Positions 1 to 10,566 of a DNA stretch of 33,440 nt are shown piece by piece; the first letter of the stretch is position 1, and each line of letters begins with the position of its first letter. This DNA is from Micractinium sp. NFX-FRZ (Eukaryota > Chlorophyta > Trebouxiophyceae > Chlorellales > Chlorellaceae). The notes below the pieces were generated by a model that was not told the DNA's origin, did no database searches, and was given only the letters and a program-made list of their open reading frames with translations. The position numbers and the translations under genes are program-made. The DNA is taken from the NCBI GenBank assembly GCA_029339195.1, contig JAPTJF010000581.1, positions 1 through 33,440 of the forward strand, given 5' to 3'.

Positions 1-53
<53 letters not shown>

Positions 54-98
54 ACCCCCCCCCCCCCCCCCCCCCCCGCCCCCCCCCCCCCCCCCCCC
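1..98. repeat. Poly-C tract at window edge
   Basis: Bases 1-98 are all C except single interruptions at 54 (A) and 78 (G), after which normal GC-rich sequence begins. The run lies inside an intron of the APE2 gene, just past a good donor site (minus strand, 115-116), and cuts the gene off. It is not a telomere: plant and algal telomeres are TTTAGGG-type. It may be a real poly-C/poly-G tract in an intron or a sequencing/assembly artefact at a contig edge. The sequence alone cannot decide. Confidence 0.9.
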
Positions 99-116
99 GC
101 GCCGCCAGGGCCCCAC

Positions 117-1966
117 CTGGTAGAAGCGCATCTTGAATCCCAGCCGCTCCTCCGCCCGCTCGTCGTCCGAGGAGGTGATAGCGGGGCCATAGAGGTTGAA
201 GAGGACAAAGGCGCCGTGGTCGGTCACCAGCACCCGACCCTCCGCATCCAGCTCCTGTAGCCCAGTGAATCGGAGTCGGAGGAGGTGACAACGTTAGGTG
301 AATTGAGGAGCACAAAGCGCCAGCAGCACGAGTGGAATTGTCTGTGCCTGGGCAGTGTGGCTGGGTGGTGAGGCAGGCAACGCGTCGGCATGCGTTGCCA
401 TGCCCACAACGCATGAAAAGCCGCAGCAGTGTGCACAGAACTCTGGCACAGAACTCTGTGCACAGAACTCTGGAAACTGTTGGCAGGCCACCCCAGGCAG
501 CCTCACCGTCAGCTCCTCCACACTGAAGTGCGGCGCAAGCGCTGGGTGGGGGGTCACAGAGGCCGCCGCCGCAGCAGCACCGTTGCCCTGCCCTGCACAG
601 CAAGCCGTGAGGGCAGACCTGGGCCGGCATGCCTTGCGGGCCTGGTTGCCAGGAGTGCCTGCGGGAGCACCTGCTGGCAGTGTGTGGCGTGTGCTGCTGG
701 TGCGCCTGTTGACACAGCGGGGCGCAGCAGGCGGGAGCCACAGGCCCGCAGTTCCACAGCTCGCCCTGTGATGTCACGCTGGCACCGCTGCAGCCCCACA
801 CTCTGCAGCCCCACACCGCTGCAGCCCCACACCGCTGCAGCCCCAGCTGCTGCCAGCTCCAGAGCCCCTGCAACCGCCTCTCCTTCCCCCCTACCCCCTC
901 CTGCCGCACCTGCCGCTGCCAGCGCTGCGCAGCCAGTGAACCCTTCCTCCGCATCAAAAGGCAGGGACACCTCAGTGCGGCAGTAAGTGGCGGTACCGCT
1001 GTAGCCAGTACTGCTGGTGGTGTCGCAGGAGAAGAAAGAGTCCCTGCAGGGGAGGCGGCCAGGCACAGAGAGGTGGGCGGCAGCAGTGTAAAGTTGCAGG
1101 AGGTGGGAGCGGCAGTGTTGCGGGTACTCATGTTGAGGCGGAGCGGAGGATCCACACGTGCACCGCGGGCAGGTGAGCAGGACAGCAGAGAGACGCGGGC
1201 CATGCTGGGCAACAGGGGAGTCAGCACAACCTTTGTGCAGCACCCATGCTGCACCCCCCAGGGGTGCCATTATGGGTGGCTGTGCAGCACCCATGTTGCA
1301 GCACCCAGCTGCGCACCAGCCATCCACGCAGGCCAGCTCCGAGTCCAGCTCGCTGCGGCGCAGCTTCGTCTCCTGCAGGCAGATGATGTCTGCCGGGGGC
1401 ATGGGAGAGGGAGGGGAGCGGGGAAGAGGGGAAGCAAGGGAGTGGGGCAGCGGAAAATGGGGAAGAATGCCTGGCGGCAGACGGCTCGAGAAGAAACACG
1501 CGCGGGCCGCGCTGGTCGCTGCTGTCCCTACATTGCTGAGCTGCATGGTCAATGCTGTCCCGGTTGACCGCTCTCACCCGCTTTCAGCAGGTCCAGCAGC
1601 TGGGAGATGGTGCAGTGCAGGCGTTTGAGGCAGGCACGCAGGCCCTGCGCAGTGGGTAGGCGGGCAGGCGTGCGGGCGTCAACGAATAAGGGCGGTAGAC
1701 TGGGCCTGTATTGGAGCAGTAATGCTCGTTTTTTATCACGCGGCACTGCATGTGTTGGTGCGTTGCCGTGAAAACACCCAGTGGATCGCTGATGTCAACA
1801 GCACAGGGGGCGGGCTGCTGCAGCAGTGGCAGTGGCGGGAGCGGGCGGGGCAGGCGGCAAGGGCGGCTTCCTTGTCGGCGCTCACGTTGACGTTAAAACT
1901 GAGGACCCGCACTCTCCCTCTCTCGCAGAGGACTGCCAGCTCCTCAGCCCCTGCCAGCGACTCCAT
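117..1966 (-). CDS. APE2: AP endonuclease 2 (APE2/APEX2-like), 3' part missing
   Basis: Exonuclease III-family DNA repair enzyme that cuts at abasic sites and has 3'-5' exonuclease activity; nuclear or organellar. Exons on the minus strand are 1966-1886, 1644-1578, 1389-1317, 1043-910, 592-507 and 254-117. All phases join, giving 193 residues before the window edge. Visible signatures: VLSFNVNGLR at the N-terminus, the catalytic DIICLQETKLRR block (residues 50-61, metal-binding Glu in QETK), DGWDSFFSC, TGYSGTATYCR, AEEGFTG, the DAEGRVLVTDHG and FVLFNLYGP strands, and GFKMRFYQ. The GYSG...AEEGF...EGR order is that of APE2 rather than APE1. The catalytic GDxN and C-terminal blocks, plus any PCNA-binding and GRF zinc finger, would lie beyond base 1. 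The ATG at 1966 gives a compact start. An in-frame upstream ATG at 2137 would add 57 residues that could be a targeting peptide, but it starts only about 20 bp from the poly(A) signal of the upstream gene. Confidence 0.9.
270..325 (-). repeat. Degenerate echo of the APE2 exon at 117-254
   Basis: The intron just upstream of the last visible APE2 exon contains a degraded copy of that exon's middle. Read on the minus strand it gives FVLLN....VVTSSDSD, against FVLFNLYGPAITSSDDE in the real exon. The shared core gaggaggtga is at 169-178 (exon) and 279-288 (echo), an offset of about 110 bp. The echo is not in the exon's reading frame and has small gaps, so it is probably non-coding. Confidence 0.6.
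434..472. repeat. Three short tandem copies of cacagaactctg
   Basis: The 12-mer cacagaactctg occurs at 434-445, 447-458 and 461-472, inside the APE2 intron between exons 592-507 and 254-117. It is a simple intronic tandem repeat with no sign of function. Confidence 0.85.
783..845. repeat. 16-bp tandem repeat in an APE2 intron
   Basis: Four near-perfect units of about 16 bases (caccgctgcagcccca, one of them 15 bases) run head to tail in the intron between the 1043-910 and 592-507 exons of APE2. Confidence 0.85.
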
Positions 1967-2153
1967 CCCGCGGAGCGGCCTCCCGACCAGGAGGTCCCTG
2001 CGTCTCTGCAGCCCTGTAGAACTTCCTAGGTTGATCGTGAAGATATTATGATGGGCCGGTATTGGCCGAGGCCCTGGAGGAAGGACAGTGAGCCGCCGCC
2101 AACGCCAGCTCAGACCCGCAGCCGCTGCCCTCCACATCCTGCCATAGCTTCGA

Positions 2154-2158
2154 TTACA
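2154..2158 (-). terminator. Probable TGTAA poly(A) signal of the ankyrin gene
   Basis: On the minus strand TGTAA occurs 106 bases past the stop codon of the ankyrin-repeat gene (stop ends at 2264). TGTAA is the standard chlorophyte polyadenylation signal, normally 10-20 bases upstream of the cleavage site. Cleavage would then fall near 2135-2145, just upstream of the APE2 start region. Confidence 0.6.
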
Positions 2159-2263
2159 GCATTGGGTACAAGCATCAACTGGTGATGCATGATGCAGTCA
2201 GGTCTGTGCATTCAATTCACGGATCTGTACAGCTGCCACCATACTCTGCCGCCTCCGGTGCCA

Positions 2264-5200
2264 TCAGGGCACCCACGGCGGGCGCCCACGGACCACCCAC
2301 GCCAGCAGCATGAACGCCGCCAGCATCAACACCGCCATGCGCATCTGCCGCACAAACTCCTGCCACACTTTCTGCAGGGGAACAAATGCCGAAGAAGGCA
2401 AGTGGGGTGAGGCGCCCGGTGTTGGGCCGCCGAGCAGGGCGAGCCTTGCTTGCAAAAGCCAGGCACAGCAACACTCTTACATTCCCTCTTCCCACGCAGA
2501 ACTTTCCAACCACCCACCTTCCAGCTGAACCCGCCACGCAGCCATTCCGGCAGGCCTGCATCATCCCCCTCCTCCCCAGGCCGCCGCTCCTGCTCTTCCA
2601 GCACACTCCCCGCAGCGTCTGCCCGCTCCCGCTCCTGCACGCTGCTGCCGCCCTCCCCGCCCTTGCTGCCCAAGCGCTGACGCAGGATGGAAGCCGCCGA
2701 GCTGCCAGCAGCCGCCAGCTTGGCAGCGGCGGTGCTGGTGGCGGCGGCGGCCGCGGCTGCGGCGCCCTGCCCCTTTGCCTTGCTGGCAGCCTCCTCTTTG
2801 GCGCGCTGGAAAGCAGAGTCATAGGCCGCCTTGGCTGCAGCCTCTGCTGTGCCGGCAACGGCAGCGGCGGCGGCAGCAGCGGCTGCCACATGTGCAGCGC
2901 AGGCCGCCTCGATTGCCAGCTGGCGCTCTGCATCCCTCTTCTCCTGCCCCGGCTGCAGTGAGGAGCGCACACACACGGTGACGTGTCAGGCACACGGGGC
3001 AGTGCTCGTGACGGCAGCACTGCTCAGGGCAAGGATGCACCTGCACCAACCGTGAGTTGACGCAACGTTCATGGCATTAGCGCCACCCACCCAGCCAGGC
3101 CTTTTGGGTGCCAGGGGAAGCCCCGCCGCTCCTTTATGAGCCCCAACCCCAACCACACAAGCTTACCTGCGCCAGCATGTCGTCGATGCTCACGGTGCGC
3201 TGCCCATTGGCCTGCGCCACGCTGTGCAGCCGCCGCATCTTCTGCGGGAGGGCAGGAGGAGGCAGGGGGAAGCCGAAGCAGTCGGTGAGAGGACAGGGGC
3301 GGAGGCAGCAATCGGCAAGGTTCCAGGGGTGCACAGCGCCAGCGGGGCCCCATGGGAGGGGTGGGAGTACAGACCGTGGGGCATGTCTCGCACCGTCACG
3401 TCTGCGGTCTGTGATGCCACAATGCGAGAGACACGCCCCCAATTCTGCGGGCCCATCCCTCCCCCCGGGCCGCCAGATGCACCAAGCGCCGCTGCGCAAC
3501 ATTGTAGGAGCGCAGTACCTCACCTGCAGTACCGCCAGGATCTGGGGGTCGGCGGCGTACCGCTCGTACTTGGAGGTGTCAGCCCGGATGGCATCAATCG
3601 CCTCACGCACGCGCGGCTGCACGCGGGGAGCATGGGGGATCGAGAGCTGGGGTGGGCGCAGAGGCGGGCACTGAAGTGGGGAGCTGCTTGCACACCCAGC
3701 ACCGGGACAGCCTTCGACACCGGGCGCCGATCCTGCCTGCAGTGCTGCTGTGCAGTGCTGCATTCCCTGCACCCAACCGCCAACCGCTCCAGCAGCCAGC
3801 CACCACAGCCAACTCATACTCGTCTGCAAGCCACCTGATCATGGCCACGCATACCTGGGAGGCATCCGCCTGGAAGTCCTCGTCGGCGTGCAGCGCCGCC
3901 AGCGCCTTTTGGATGTTGAGCAGCTTGCGGGCGGCCTGCAGCTGGGAGATGCGTGCCGACGCCTCGGCGGCTGCGGCGTGCGCGAGGAGGGAGGCAGCAG
4001 GGGGGCAGGGGGAGAGGGAGGTGGTCTTGAGCAGGGTGAAACGAGGGGCGGGTTCACAGCAATCCCGCTGTGCAACTGCGAGGGCAGCAAGCAACAAACG
4101 CCACGCCACGGCCACACCCTCCGCAGCCTGCCGCTGCCCCGGCACCCTCCCCTGCCCCCCGCCCTGCTCCCCCTCCTGCCGCCTCCTCGCCCCACCTGCA
4201 TCTGCTGGGTACTGGCGCAGCGCTGCCGCCAGGTCAGCGCTGTCCAGCAGGGACCAGCGCTCCACCTTGCTGCGCTGCTCCGCCTGCGGTGGCAGGCAGG
4301 GCCCCGGATGGGGTGGGTGGGAGGGGGAAGGGTGAGCTCAGTCACGCCAAAAAAAGGGGACGGGCGCCCAGGCAGGGGTGACCGCACAGTTGCAGGCCAG
4401 GCGGGCCGCACGGCAGCTGCAGCTTGCCAGGCAGCACGCGCCTAGCCTGTGCCCGTGTACAGACACCCCCTGCCCCTGCCCACCTCTGTGAGGGCCTGGA
4501 ACTGCTCCTGGGCGGACTTGGGAGGGGAGAAGGCACTGGCGGCCTTGCCGGCGCCGCCGCCGGCGGGCTGGGGCGCCTTGGAGCTGCGGGGGCCTGGCTT
4601 CAGCGCCTCACGCAGCTTGGCATCCTGCAGTGTAGTGGGCATTCACACACAGGTCTGATGAAAATGAGAACAGGCAATGTGCGCGCAGGGGTTGGGGCAG
4701 AACAGGTGTGATGTGATGAGCATATAATCATGGCATGTGTGTGCGTGACACCCTGAATAATGTGTGTGTACAGAAACTCGGCCCAGCGTCTTTGGTCGAG
4801 CAGCAAAAGATGGCCGCTTCACCGCCGGACTGCAAAGCACGCTGTCCGAAAGGCACAAGGGGAGCAAAATACAGCAGAGGAAGCAGAAGGGGATGACAAC
4901 ATCTCCTCTGCCTCAAACCCAAGGCACCACACCTGTGGTGCCGCCAGGTCAGCCGCCACCCGTCCCTCAGCGTCTGCCAGCCCAGCGTCGGCGCCCGCCT
5001 GCAGCAGCGCCTTGGTGCAGCGCATGCACGCACCCAGCGCGGCGCTGTGCAGCGGCGTCGCTCCCTCCCTGTTGCTGCGCTCTGCAGCACGCGCAGAGAC
5101 AGCATTCAACGCAGGGCAGCAGGCAGAGTGCTCCTGTGAGCAAGAGTGAGAGGCGAAGCAGGGAAGGGGCTGCAAGGAACCACAGCACGAGACAGTGCCA

Positions 5201-7190
5201 CAACAGCTGGTGCCAGCTCGCACACCGGCTGACCAATACCAATGCGTGTTGCTGCTCCTGCCACGCGCACGCACCGTTGACGTCAGCGCCGCAGTCGAGC
5301 AGAAAGGAGACGGCAGCGGGCTGGGCCATGCCGGCGGCGAGGTGCAGCAGGCTGTAGCCGTGCGGACGGTCCGCCACGCCCGCACCCCAGCTGCAGCGGA
5401 GGAGACGGAAGGGCATGAGATGGGGAACGAGCAGCTTGGACCAGGTGAGGGTGCGCAGAGTTTCCGCCGTGGCTCAGGAATGCAGGCTGGGTGCAGGCTG
5501 TCGTTGCTGAGGCAGGCAACTAGTGTGTGAAGTCGTGGCCCCCACCCGTCCCGCCTCACCACCCTTCCCGTTGCGCCCCACTCACCCCTGCAGCAGCTGC
5601 GCCGCCGCCACGTGTCCGCCCACAAGGGCGCACCCCATGGCCGTCAGCCCCTGCTTGTTCTCAGCCCCCGTCTTGGCGCCGTGCTTCACCAGTACCTCCA
5701 TCACCCCGGTGTGGCCGTGCCTGCATGGCAGGTGATCAAGGCACAGGGTTTAGCAGCAGGCCGCGAAGAGCCAGGCGGGACCGGGGCTCTGTCCAGAACA
5801 GAGTGGCCAGCATGGCCGCAGCAGGGCGGGGCTGGGCGGGGTGACGGGGCCAGACAGCAGCATCCTGCGGCCCGTCTCTCATCCTTGCAGATGCAAGGCC
5901 GTGGCTGATGGCATTGTGTGCCACACACCGGGAGCAAGCAGGGCTGTGCGCAATGTGCCAGGCTGGCACCGGCTGCTGACCTGGCAGCCAGGTGGAGCGG
6001 CGTGTCGTCCTGAGCGTCGTATGCCTCGGCCCAGGCGCCCTTCTGCAGGCAGGCAGGCGGTGCAGGTGGGGAGGCATGGGTGAGGGGGCATGCAGGCAGG
6101 TGGTCCGAGCGCCGCTCTATGTGGCCACACCACCCACCGCGGCTGCCGGCACCGGCACGCTTATGCGCGGCACGCCCAGCTGGCCAAAGCGACCGCCCGC
6201 CTTCTGCCACGCCTGCCTGCCCCCCGCCCCACGTGCCTGCAGGAGGAATGTGGCCACCTCGGCATGGCCCCCCAGTGCCGCCAGGTGGAGAGGCGTGCGC
6301 CCCTCTGCACGGCCCACCCAGCAGCGGAGGTACAGGGGGCGTAAGGTGTCAGTCGATGTGTGTGCAAGAGAGTGAAAGTAGCTGCACAAGCACGGCAAGT
6401 GCAGTGGCCCAGTATTACTTTGTGCAGCACGCTGCCCAGCCACCCACCTGCAAGCCTGATCTGCTGCATTCTCTCTCCTAGCGCCCGTGCCCTGCCTTGC
6501 AAACATCCTTGCCCTGGCGCCACTCCTTCCCTCCCGACCGTCTGCCCCCTGCCTGCCCGCCTCACCTGGCGTCTCAGCGTCCACCTCAGCCCCGCGGCTC
6601 CACAGGAAGCGTGCCACCTCGGTGCGCCCCTTGGCGGCGGCAAAGTGCAGCGGGCAGCGCCCCCGCTTGTCCTTGCAGTCCAGCGCAGCACCCATCTCAA
6701 CCAGAGCCTCCGCCTGCAGGGGCCAAGCATGGAAGGCGTGGCGGGTGGGTGCTAAGATCATGGTTGCCCTGTCTGGCTGAAGCTGGGGAAGGATGAGGAA
6801 GTGAACGAAATGTGGCAGAAGTGGCATGAAAGAGCAGCAGGGGGAGCAGCGGGCAACACAGGCGGGTAAAGAGCGGGCGGGTCAAACGGCAGGCGGCAAG
6901 CAGCAGAAGCTGGCAGCGGGGGATGCCAAGACGGGTGTTAGGGTCCTCACATCGGCCACGTAGCCGCGTGAGGCCGCTACCATCAGCAGCCCATTGTGCT
7001 TCTTCTGCTGCCTCAACTGCAAGGGGAAGGATATTGACAGCAGCCGGCAGGGTGACAATGCGCACTCCAGAAAGTGCGGCAGGGGATGAGCGGGCAGAGG
7101 CGGGGCCAGTGGCGGCGGTGCTCTTCCCAGGCGGCGGGCCGGCTCCCTAGCGCCGCTGCAAGTGTGTACCTTGTCCGCTTGGTCCTCCAT
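2264..7190 (-). CDS. Ankyrin-repeat protein with STI1-like segment and C-terminal membrane anchor
   Basis: Fifteen exons (minus): 7190-7170, 7016-6951, 6713-6566, 6304-6237, 6042-5981, 5720-5586, 5390-5275, 5081-4933, 4624-4484, 4283-4196, 3970-3855, 3616-3524, 3241-3167, 2952-2518, 2371-2264. All phases join into 606 residues starting MEDQADK. Residues about 11-245 are seven ankyrin-type repeats, with CPLHFAA, TPLHLAA (twice), LLHLAA and TPLHSAA motifs. Residues about 371-410 (AIDAIRADTSKYERYAADPQ) resemble an STI1/DP segment of HSP70/90 co-chaperones (tentative). Residues 427-500 are Ala/Glu-rich and probably helical. Residues 583-598 form one hydrophobic helix followed by RGR and a short tail, so the protein is likely tail-anchored with the repeats in the cytosol. 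The intron after 6237 uses a GC donor (CAG|GCACGT), which is needed to keep the repeat spacing. Ankyrin plus STI1-like domains recall AKR2-type chaperones for membrane proteins, but the order and the anchor differ, so the exact role is unknown. Confidence 0.85.
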
Positions 7191-8231
7191 CGTGCCCGAC
7201 CGCACTTGGCAGTGCAGAGGAAACCTGGCGTGCGTGAGCGATCGCGCAGCGGCCCGACGTGGTCCAAAGCCAGACAAACAGATGCGCAAATAAGGCTCCC
7301 GCCAAAGGGCTAAATGCGGCAGTAAGACGAAAATGAGGGAGGCCTGCACACATGCCGCCGCCTGGCCGTCACGGCGTGCTCAGCAGCCGCTCTCGCTAGG
7401 CTCACCTAAGGTTCGTGGGCGCACTCATTGCATGCTCCTTGTCACAGAGCATAGATATGTACAACTCGCGACACATGAACTATGCACAAACCACGAGACC
7501 AGCTCATTGCTGGACAATGGTGCAGCAGCAAGACTTGGGACGGAAGGGCAAGCGGAGGCAACCTGGCGCATGATCATGTCGGGCCCCATGCACCTCTCCC
7601 TGTGCTCTATGGATTGGCAGTTGTCCGTGTTCCTAGCTTGTGTGATTTTGTGCACACCGCCCAGGCATTGCTATGCATGGCACTGAGAGGACAAGGCCCA
7701 CACCTGCTTGGTTCGGGGGCGGCGCATGGCAGAGGTGCGCAGGGCACACCCAACCCAAATCCCACTCCCAAGGTTTCCTTTCAAGCAGCTGAGGTGCAGC
7801 ACATATCGTCTTGCAATGCATGTTAACCTGCGTTGTCCACATTTTAACCTGTGGCCAGGGCCTGCTGAGCTTTGCATCCACATCGAGGCAGCGTTGCAGT
7901 TTGAGTGAGGCTCCCTGCATGGCTAGAGCATGGCTATCGTGCATGAACAAGTCGCTTCGCATGCACATGGGCATGCAAGCCTCGCAGTAGGCAGCTCTCC
8001 CGGCAGGTGCAGCTCCGTGACGCCCAGCCAGCGGCGGCGGCGCCACCCGGCGCCAGCTCATGAGTGCAGCGTGCGCACGATCGCTTGTTGGACGCCATCC
8101 CGCCATCCTGCTCGACGCAAAAAACGTCCTTGTGCAACCGTCCACCGCCAGCAGCCAGGCACCAGCCAGGCACCATTCTATCTCGGCTTCCGTCCGCCAG
8201 ACCGTCTCGGGCCGGCTTCGACACGCGCAAA
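7191..8231. other. Divergent intergenic region
   Basis: About 1.04 kb separates the start codons of the minus-strand ankyrin gene and the plus-strand coiled-coil gene, so it must hold both 5' UTRs and promoters. Base composition is less GC-rich around 7420-7660 than in the genes. I see no convincing TATA box, no exon that fits either gene and no RNA gene. The open frames here have no recognisable domains. Confidence 0.6.
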
Positions 8232-9708
8232 ATGCAATCTTTGGCGACTATGCGCGCCTACCGGGTGGCCCCCAGCGGGGTGAGCAGCTGTTGCCGACCT
8301 GCGCCAACCTACCACCTTCCCCGTCTCCCCACCCGCCGGCGCTCCACTCCCACCATTTCCAACTCACGCCCCTGCCAATGATGCAACGATCCCGTGCCTG
8401 CAGCCGGTGGCCGCCACAGCCCCGCGGCGTGCAGCCGTCGCCGCCGCCCCACCCCGCGCTGCTGGCGTCGTCGCCCGCTCCTCCTATTGGGACTCGTATT
8501 ACAGCACCGGCGGCAGCGCCTCCAGCAATGGCAACGCCTATTACGACAGCAACGCCAGCGACCATGCCGAGGGGGCCTCATATCACGACGACGACCACCA
8601 CAGCGAGCAGGCCCGCAACGGCAGCGCCAACGCGTTCTTTGGGAGCGGCAGCTATGATCAGGAGGAGACTGTCGAGTATGACTCAAATGAGGACGTGGCA
8701 TACGCCCAGGAGGAGAGCAGCTACGGCTACAGCCAGGCGCCCCCCGCCTACAGCAATGGCGCCGGCGGTGCGCCCGTGGGGCGGGAGGTCGTGCAGCAGG
8801 CCATTGCCACCAACCCGCTGTTCAACTCCCAATTCATGGGAGTGCTCCAGGACTCGCTGGCGCGGCAGGGGGCGGAGGCGCTGACCAGCGCGCCGCCGGT
8901 GGAGCCACGGTGCGTGTTTGTGGGTGCATGATTGTGTCTGCATGCATGTGTGTGAACGCGCATGCATGCCGCTGCCGTTGCGCCCCCGCACCTGCATGCA
9001 CGCCAGCCGCTGGGTACGAGCTTCACGTGCGCGCATAGGATGCTCAACTGGCACACGCAACTTGCTGCTGGGCGATGCCACCATGCACGCCATGTGCAAA
9101 ACACCCCCTTGCCATGCTCATGCTCATTCCGCGGGCACCCCGTTCCCCGCCGCCTCTCACTGCCCCTCGCCCGCCACCGCCCGCCTGCCCACGCTTGCCC
9201 GTGGCGTCTCTCTGCAGGGTCTCCGCCACTGGGAAGGTTCTGACCCGCCCGACTGTCCGCCTGCCTGTCTGCCTGCCTGCCTGCTACCCCCTCTGCAGGG
9301 TGTCTGCCACTGAGGAGGTGCTGACCGTGGCGCTGGGGCAGAGCAAGCACACGCTGCAGCAGCTGCTGGCGTGGAAGGAGCAGCTGGATCGGCAGATCCT
9401 GGTGCAGCAGAAGCAGGTGAGCAGGCAGCTGCAGCCCGCATGGTTGAGTTTGCCATTAAATGTGCAGGGGCCCTCAGCGGATCCTCTGTGGTGTGGTTCG
9501 AACATTGAGAATGGGGGCAGGTCCCAGTGCAGCCTGCAGCACGCGTCTCCCAATTCACCAGCCCCGTCCCGTGCCCCGTCCCGCCCTCCCTCCCTCCCTC
9601 CCTGCCCCCCTCCCTCAGATTGACCGCATGGAGTTTGCGCTCAACAAGAGCCGGGGGGACGCAGCCTACATGCGGGCGCTCAAGGAGATGATGCACGCGG
9701 ATATGTGA
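8232..9708 (+). CDS. Small, probably plastid-targeted coiled-coil protein, function unknown
   Basis: Four exons: 8232-8279, 8404-8909, 9299-9416, 9619-9708. Phases 0, 2 and 0 join into 253 residues. The N-terminus (MQSLATMRAYRVAPSG...) is rich in Ala, Arg and Ser and lacks acidic residues for about 40 residues, like an algal chloroplast transit peptide. Residues about 45-130 are a low-complexity acidic region rich in Ser, Tyr, Asp, Asn and Gly. Residues about 145-185 contain a hydrophobic helix-prone segment (NPLFNSQFMGVLQDSLARQG). The C-terminal 75 residues (EEVLTVALGQSKHTLQQLL, then ILVQQKQIDRMEFALNKSR) form a heptad-like coiled coil, probably for oligomerisation. I do not recognise the family. 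The final ATATGTGAGC also fits a splice donor, so the true 3' end could be different. No downstream exon could be supported. Confidence 0.75.
9218..9262 (+). repeat. Echo of the acceptor and start of exon 3 (9299)
   Basis: The last stretch of the intron repeats the acceptor and first coding bases of the next exon. ctctgcag|ggtctccgccactgg (coding part from 9218) stands 81 bases (27 codons) before ctctgcag|ggtgtctgccactga (9299). The copies share most of about 36 bases and then diverge into C/T-rich sequence. Only the downstream copy continues into a good coiled-coil exon and donor, so the upstream copy is probably a decoy acceptor. Confidence 0.8.
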
Positions 9709-10566
9709 GCAGGGCGGTAGCTGGTCGCCCACCCTGGCTAGCTGGCCCCAGCAGCAGCAAGTGCGCTAAGCTCAGCGGCCTGGCTCAGCTACCTACCCAG
9801 CCCGCCAGCCAGCCAGCCAGGGTGGCGCACCCGTGCCATGCCCCTGCCTCGTGCCCGCCCACCCCCGCTTGTGGCCCCTCCTTGTGCCTCAGCACGGCGC
9901 CACCAGTTTTCCCGTTGCCCAGTACGCCCCGTTCCTCATGCCCGCCGGCCCTCTGCCCTATGCGGGTGCCTTCCCGCCGCCGCCGACCCGGCGTTATTCT
10001 TTTGCGGCGGCATGCCCCAGCCCTGCCCTTGCGCGGCACTTCCCAGCGTTGCACCCTCGGTTGGGGGCCCCTCAAGAACCCTACCCCTCTTGGATTAGAT
10101 ATGATCTGAACCCCCCACAACCAAAGGAGGAGCGTTGTGCCCCTGCTCCCCAGTGCTGCGAATTCTTTATTTGCCTCCCTGCCCGTCTACATACCTCAAG
10201 ATGACATAGCGCCGCCCGGCACAGCGCCGCCCCTTCCCAGGATCCAGCTTTGTCCCGCTTGTGATTTGCCCTTGTGACACCGCCCTCCAGCCGGTGCGCC
10301 CACCCACATACCCACCCTCCCAGTCGTATGGAGAACTCCATCCCACAAGCCTGCTTTGCCCCCTACGAAGCGCGTCCCCTCTGTGCATGTCATGTAGCAG
10401 TTCACTTGCCCAATCAGGGTGTCAGTCAGCAATAATACAGCAGTAGGCAGAAGGCAGAGAAGGCAGGTAAAGAGGCGCCGGAGCCCGCCAGCAAGAGCGG
10501 CATGGGGGCAGCGCAGGCGGCTGGCACCTGGCGCTTGCAGGACAGCTGGCAGGCGGCCGAGCGGGC
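9709..10566. other. Convergent intergenic region (two 3' UTRs)
   Basis: This 858-bp region lies between the stop of the plus-strand coiled-coil gene and the stop of minus-strand arsM, so it must hold both 3' UTRs and cleavage sites. I found no TGTAA on either strand. A stretch at about 9893-10030 reads in one plus frame as a Pro/Tyr/Phe-rich segment after a C/T-rich tract and CAG. It could be an unassigned exon, but its phase does not fit the donor-like site at the upstream stop. Nothing else is recognisable. Confidence 0.55.

Noticed and set aside
1..98. Telomere at the window start
   Set aside because: A C homopolymer without the TTTAGGG-type unit is not a green-algal telomere.
554..1552. 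332-residue minus-strand open frame over APE2
   Set aside because: It runs through introns and contains only fragments of APE2. The spliced exon chain reproduces the family motifs with exact phases.
7191..8231. Upstream exons of either flanking gene
   Set aside because: Both flanking genes have acceptable start codons and N-termini, and no open stretch here joins them in phase.
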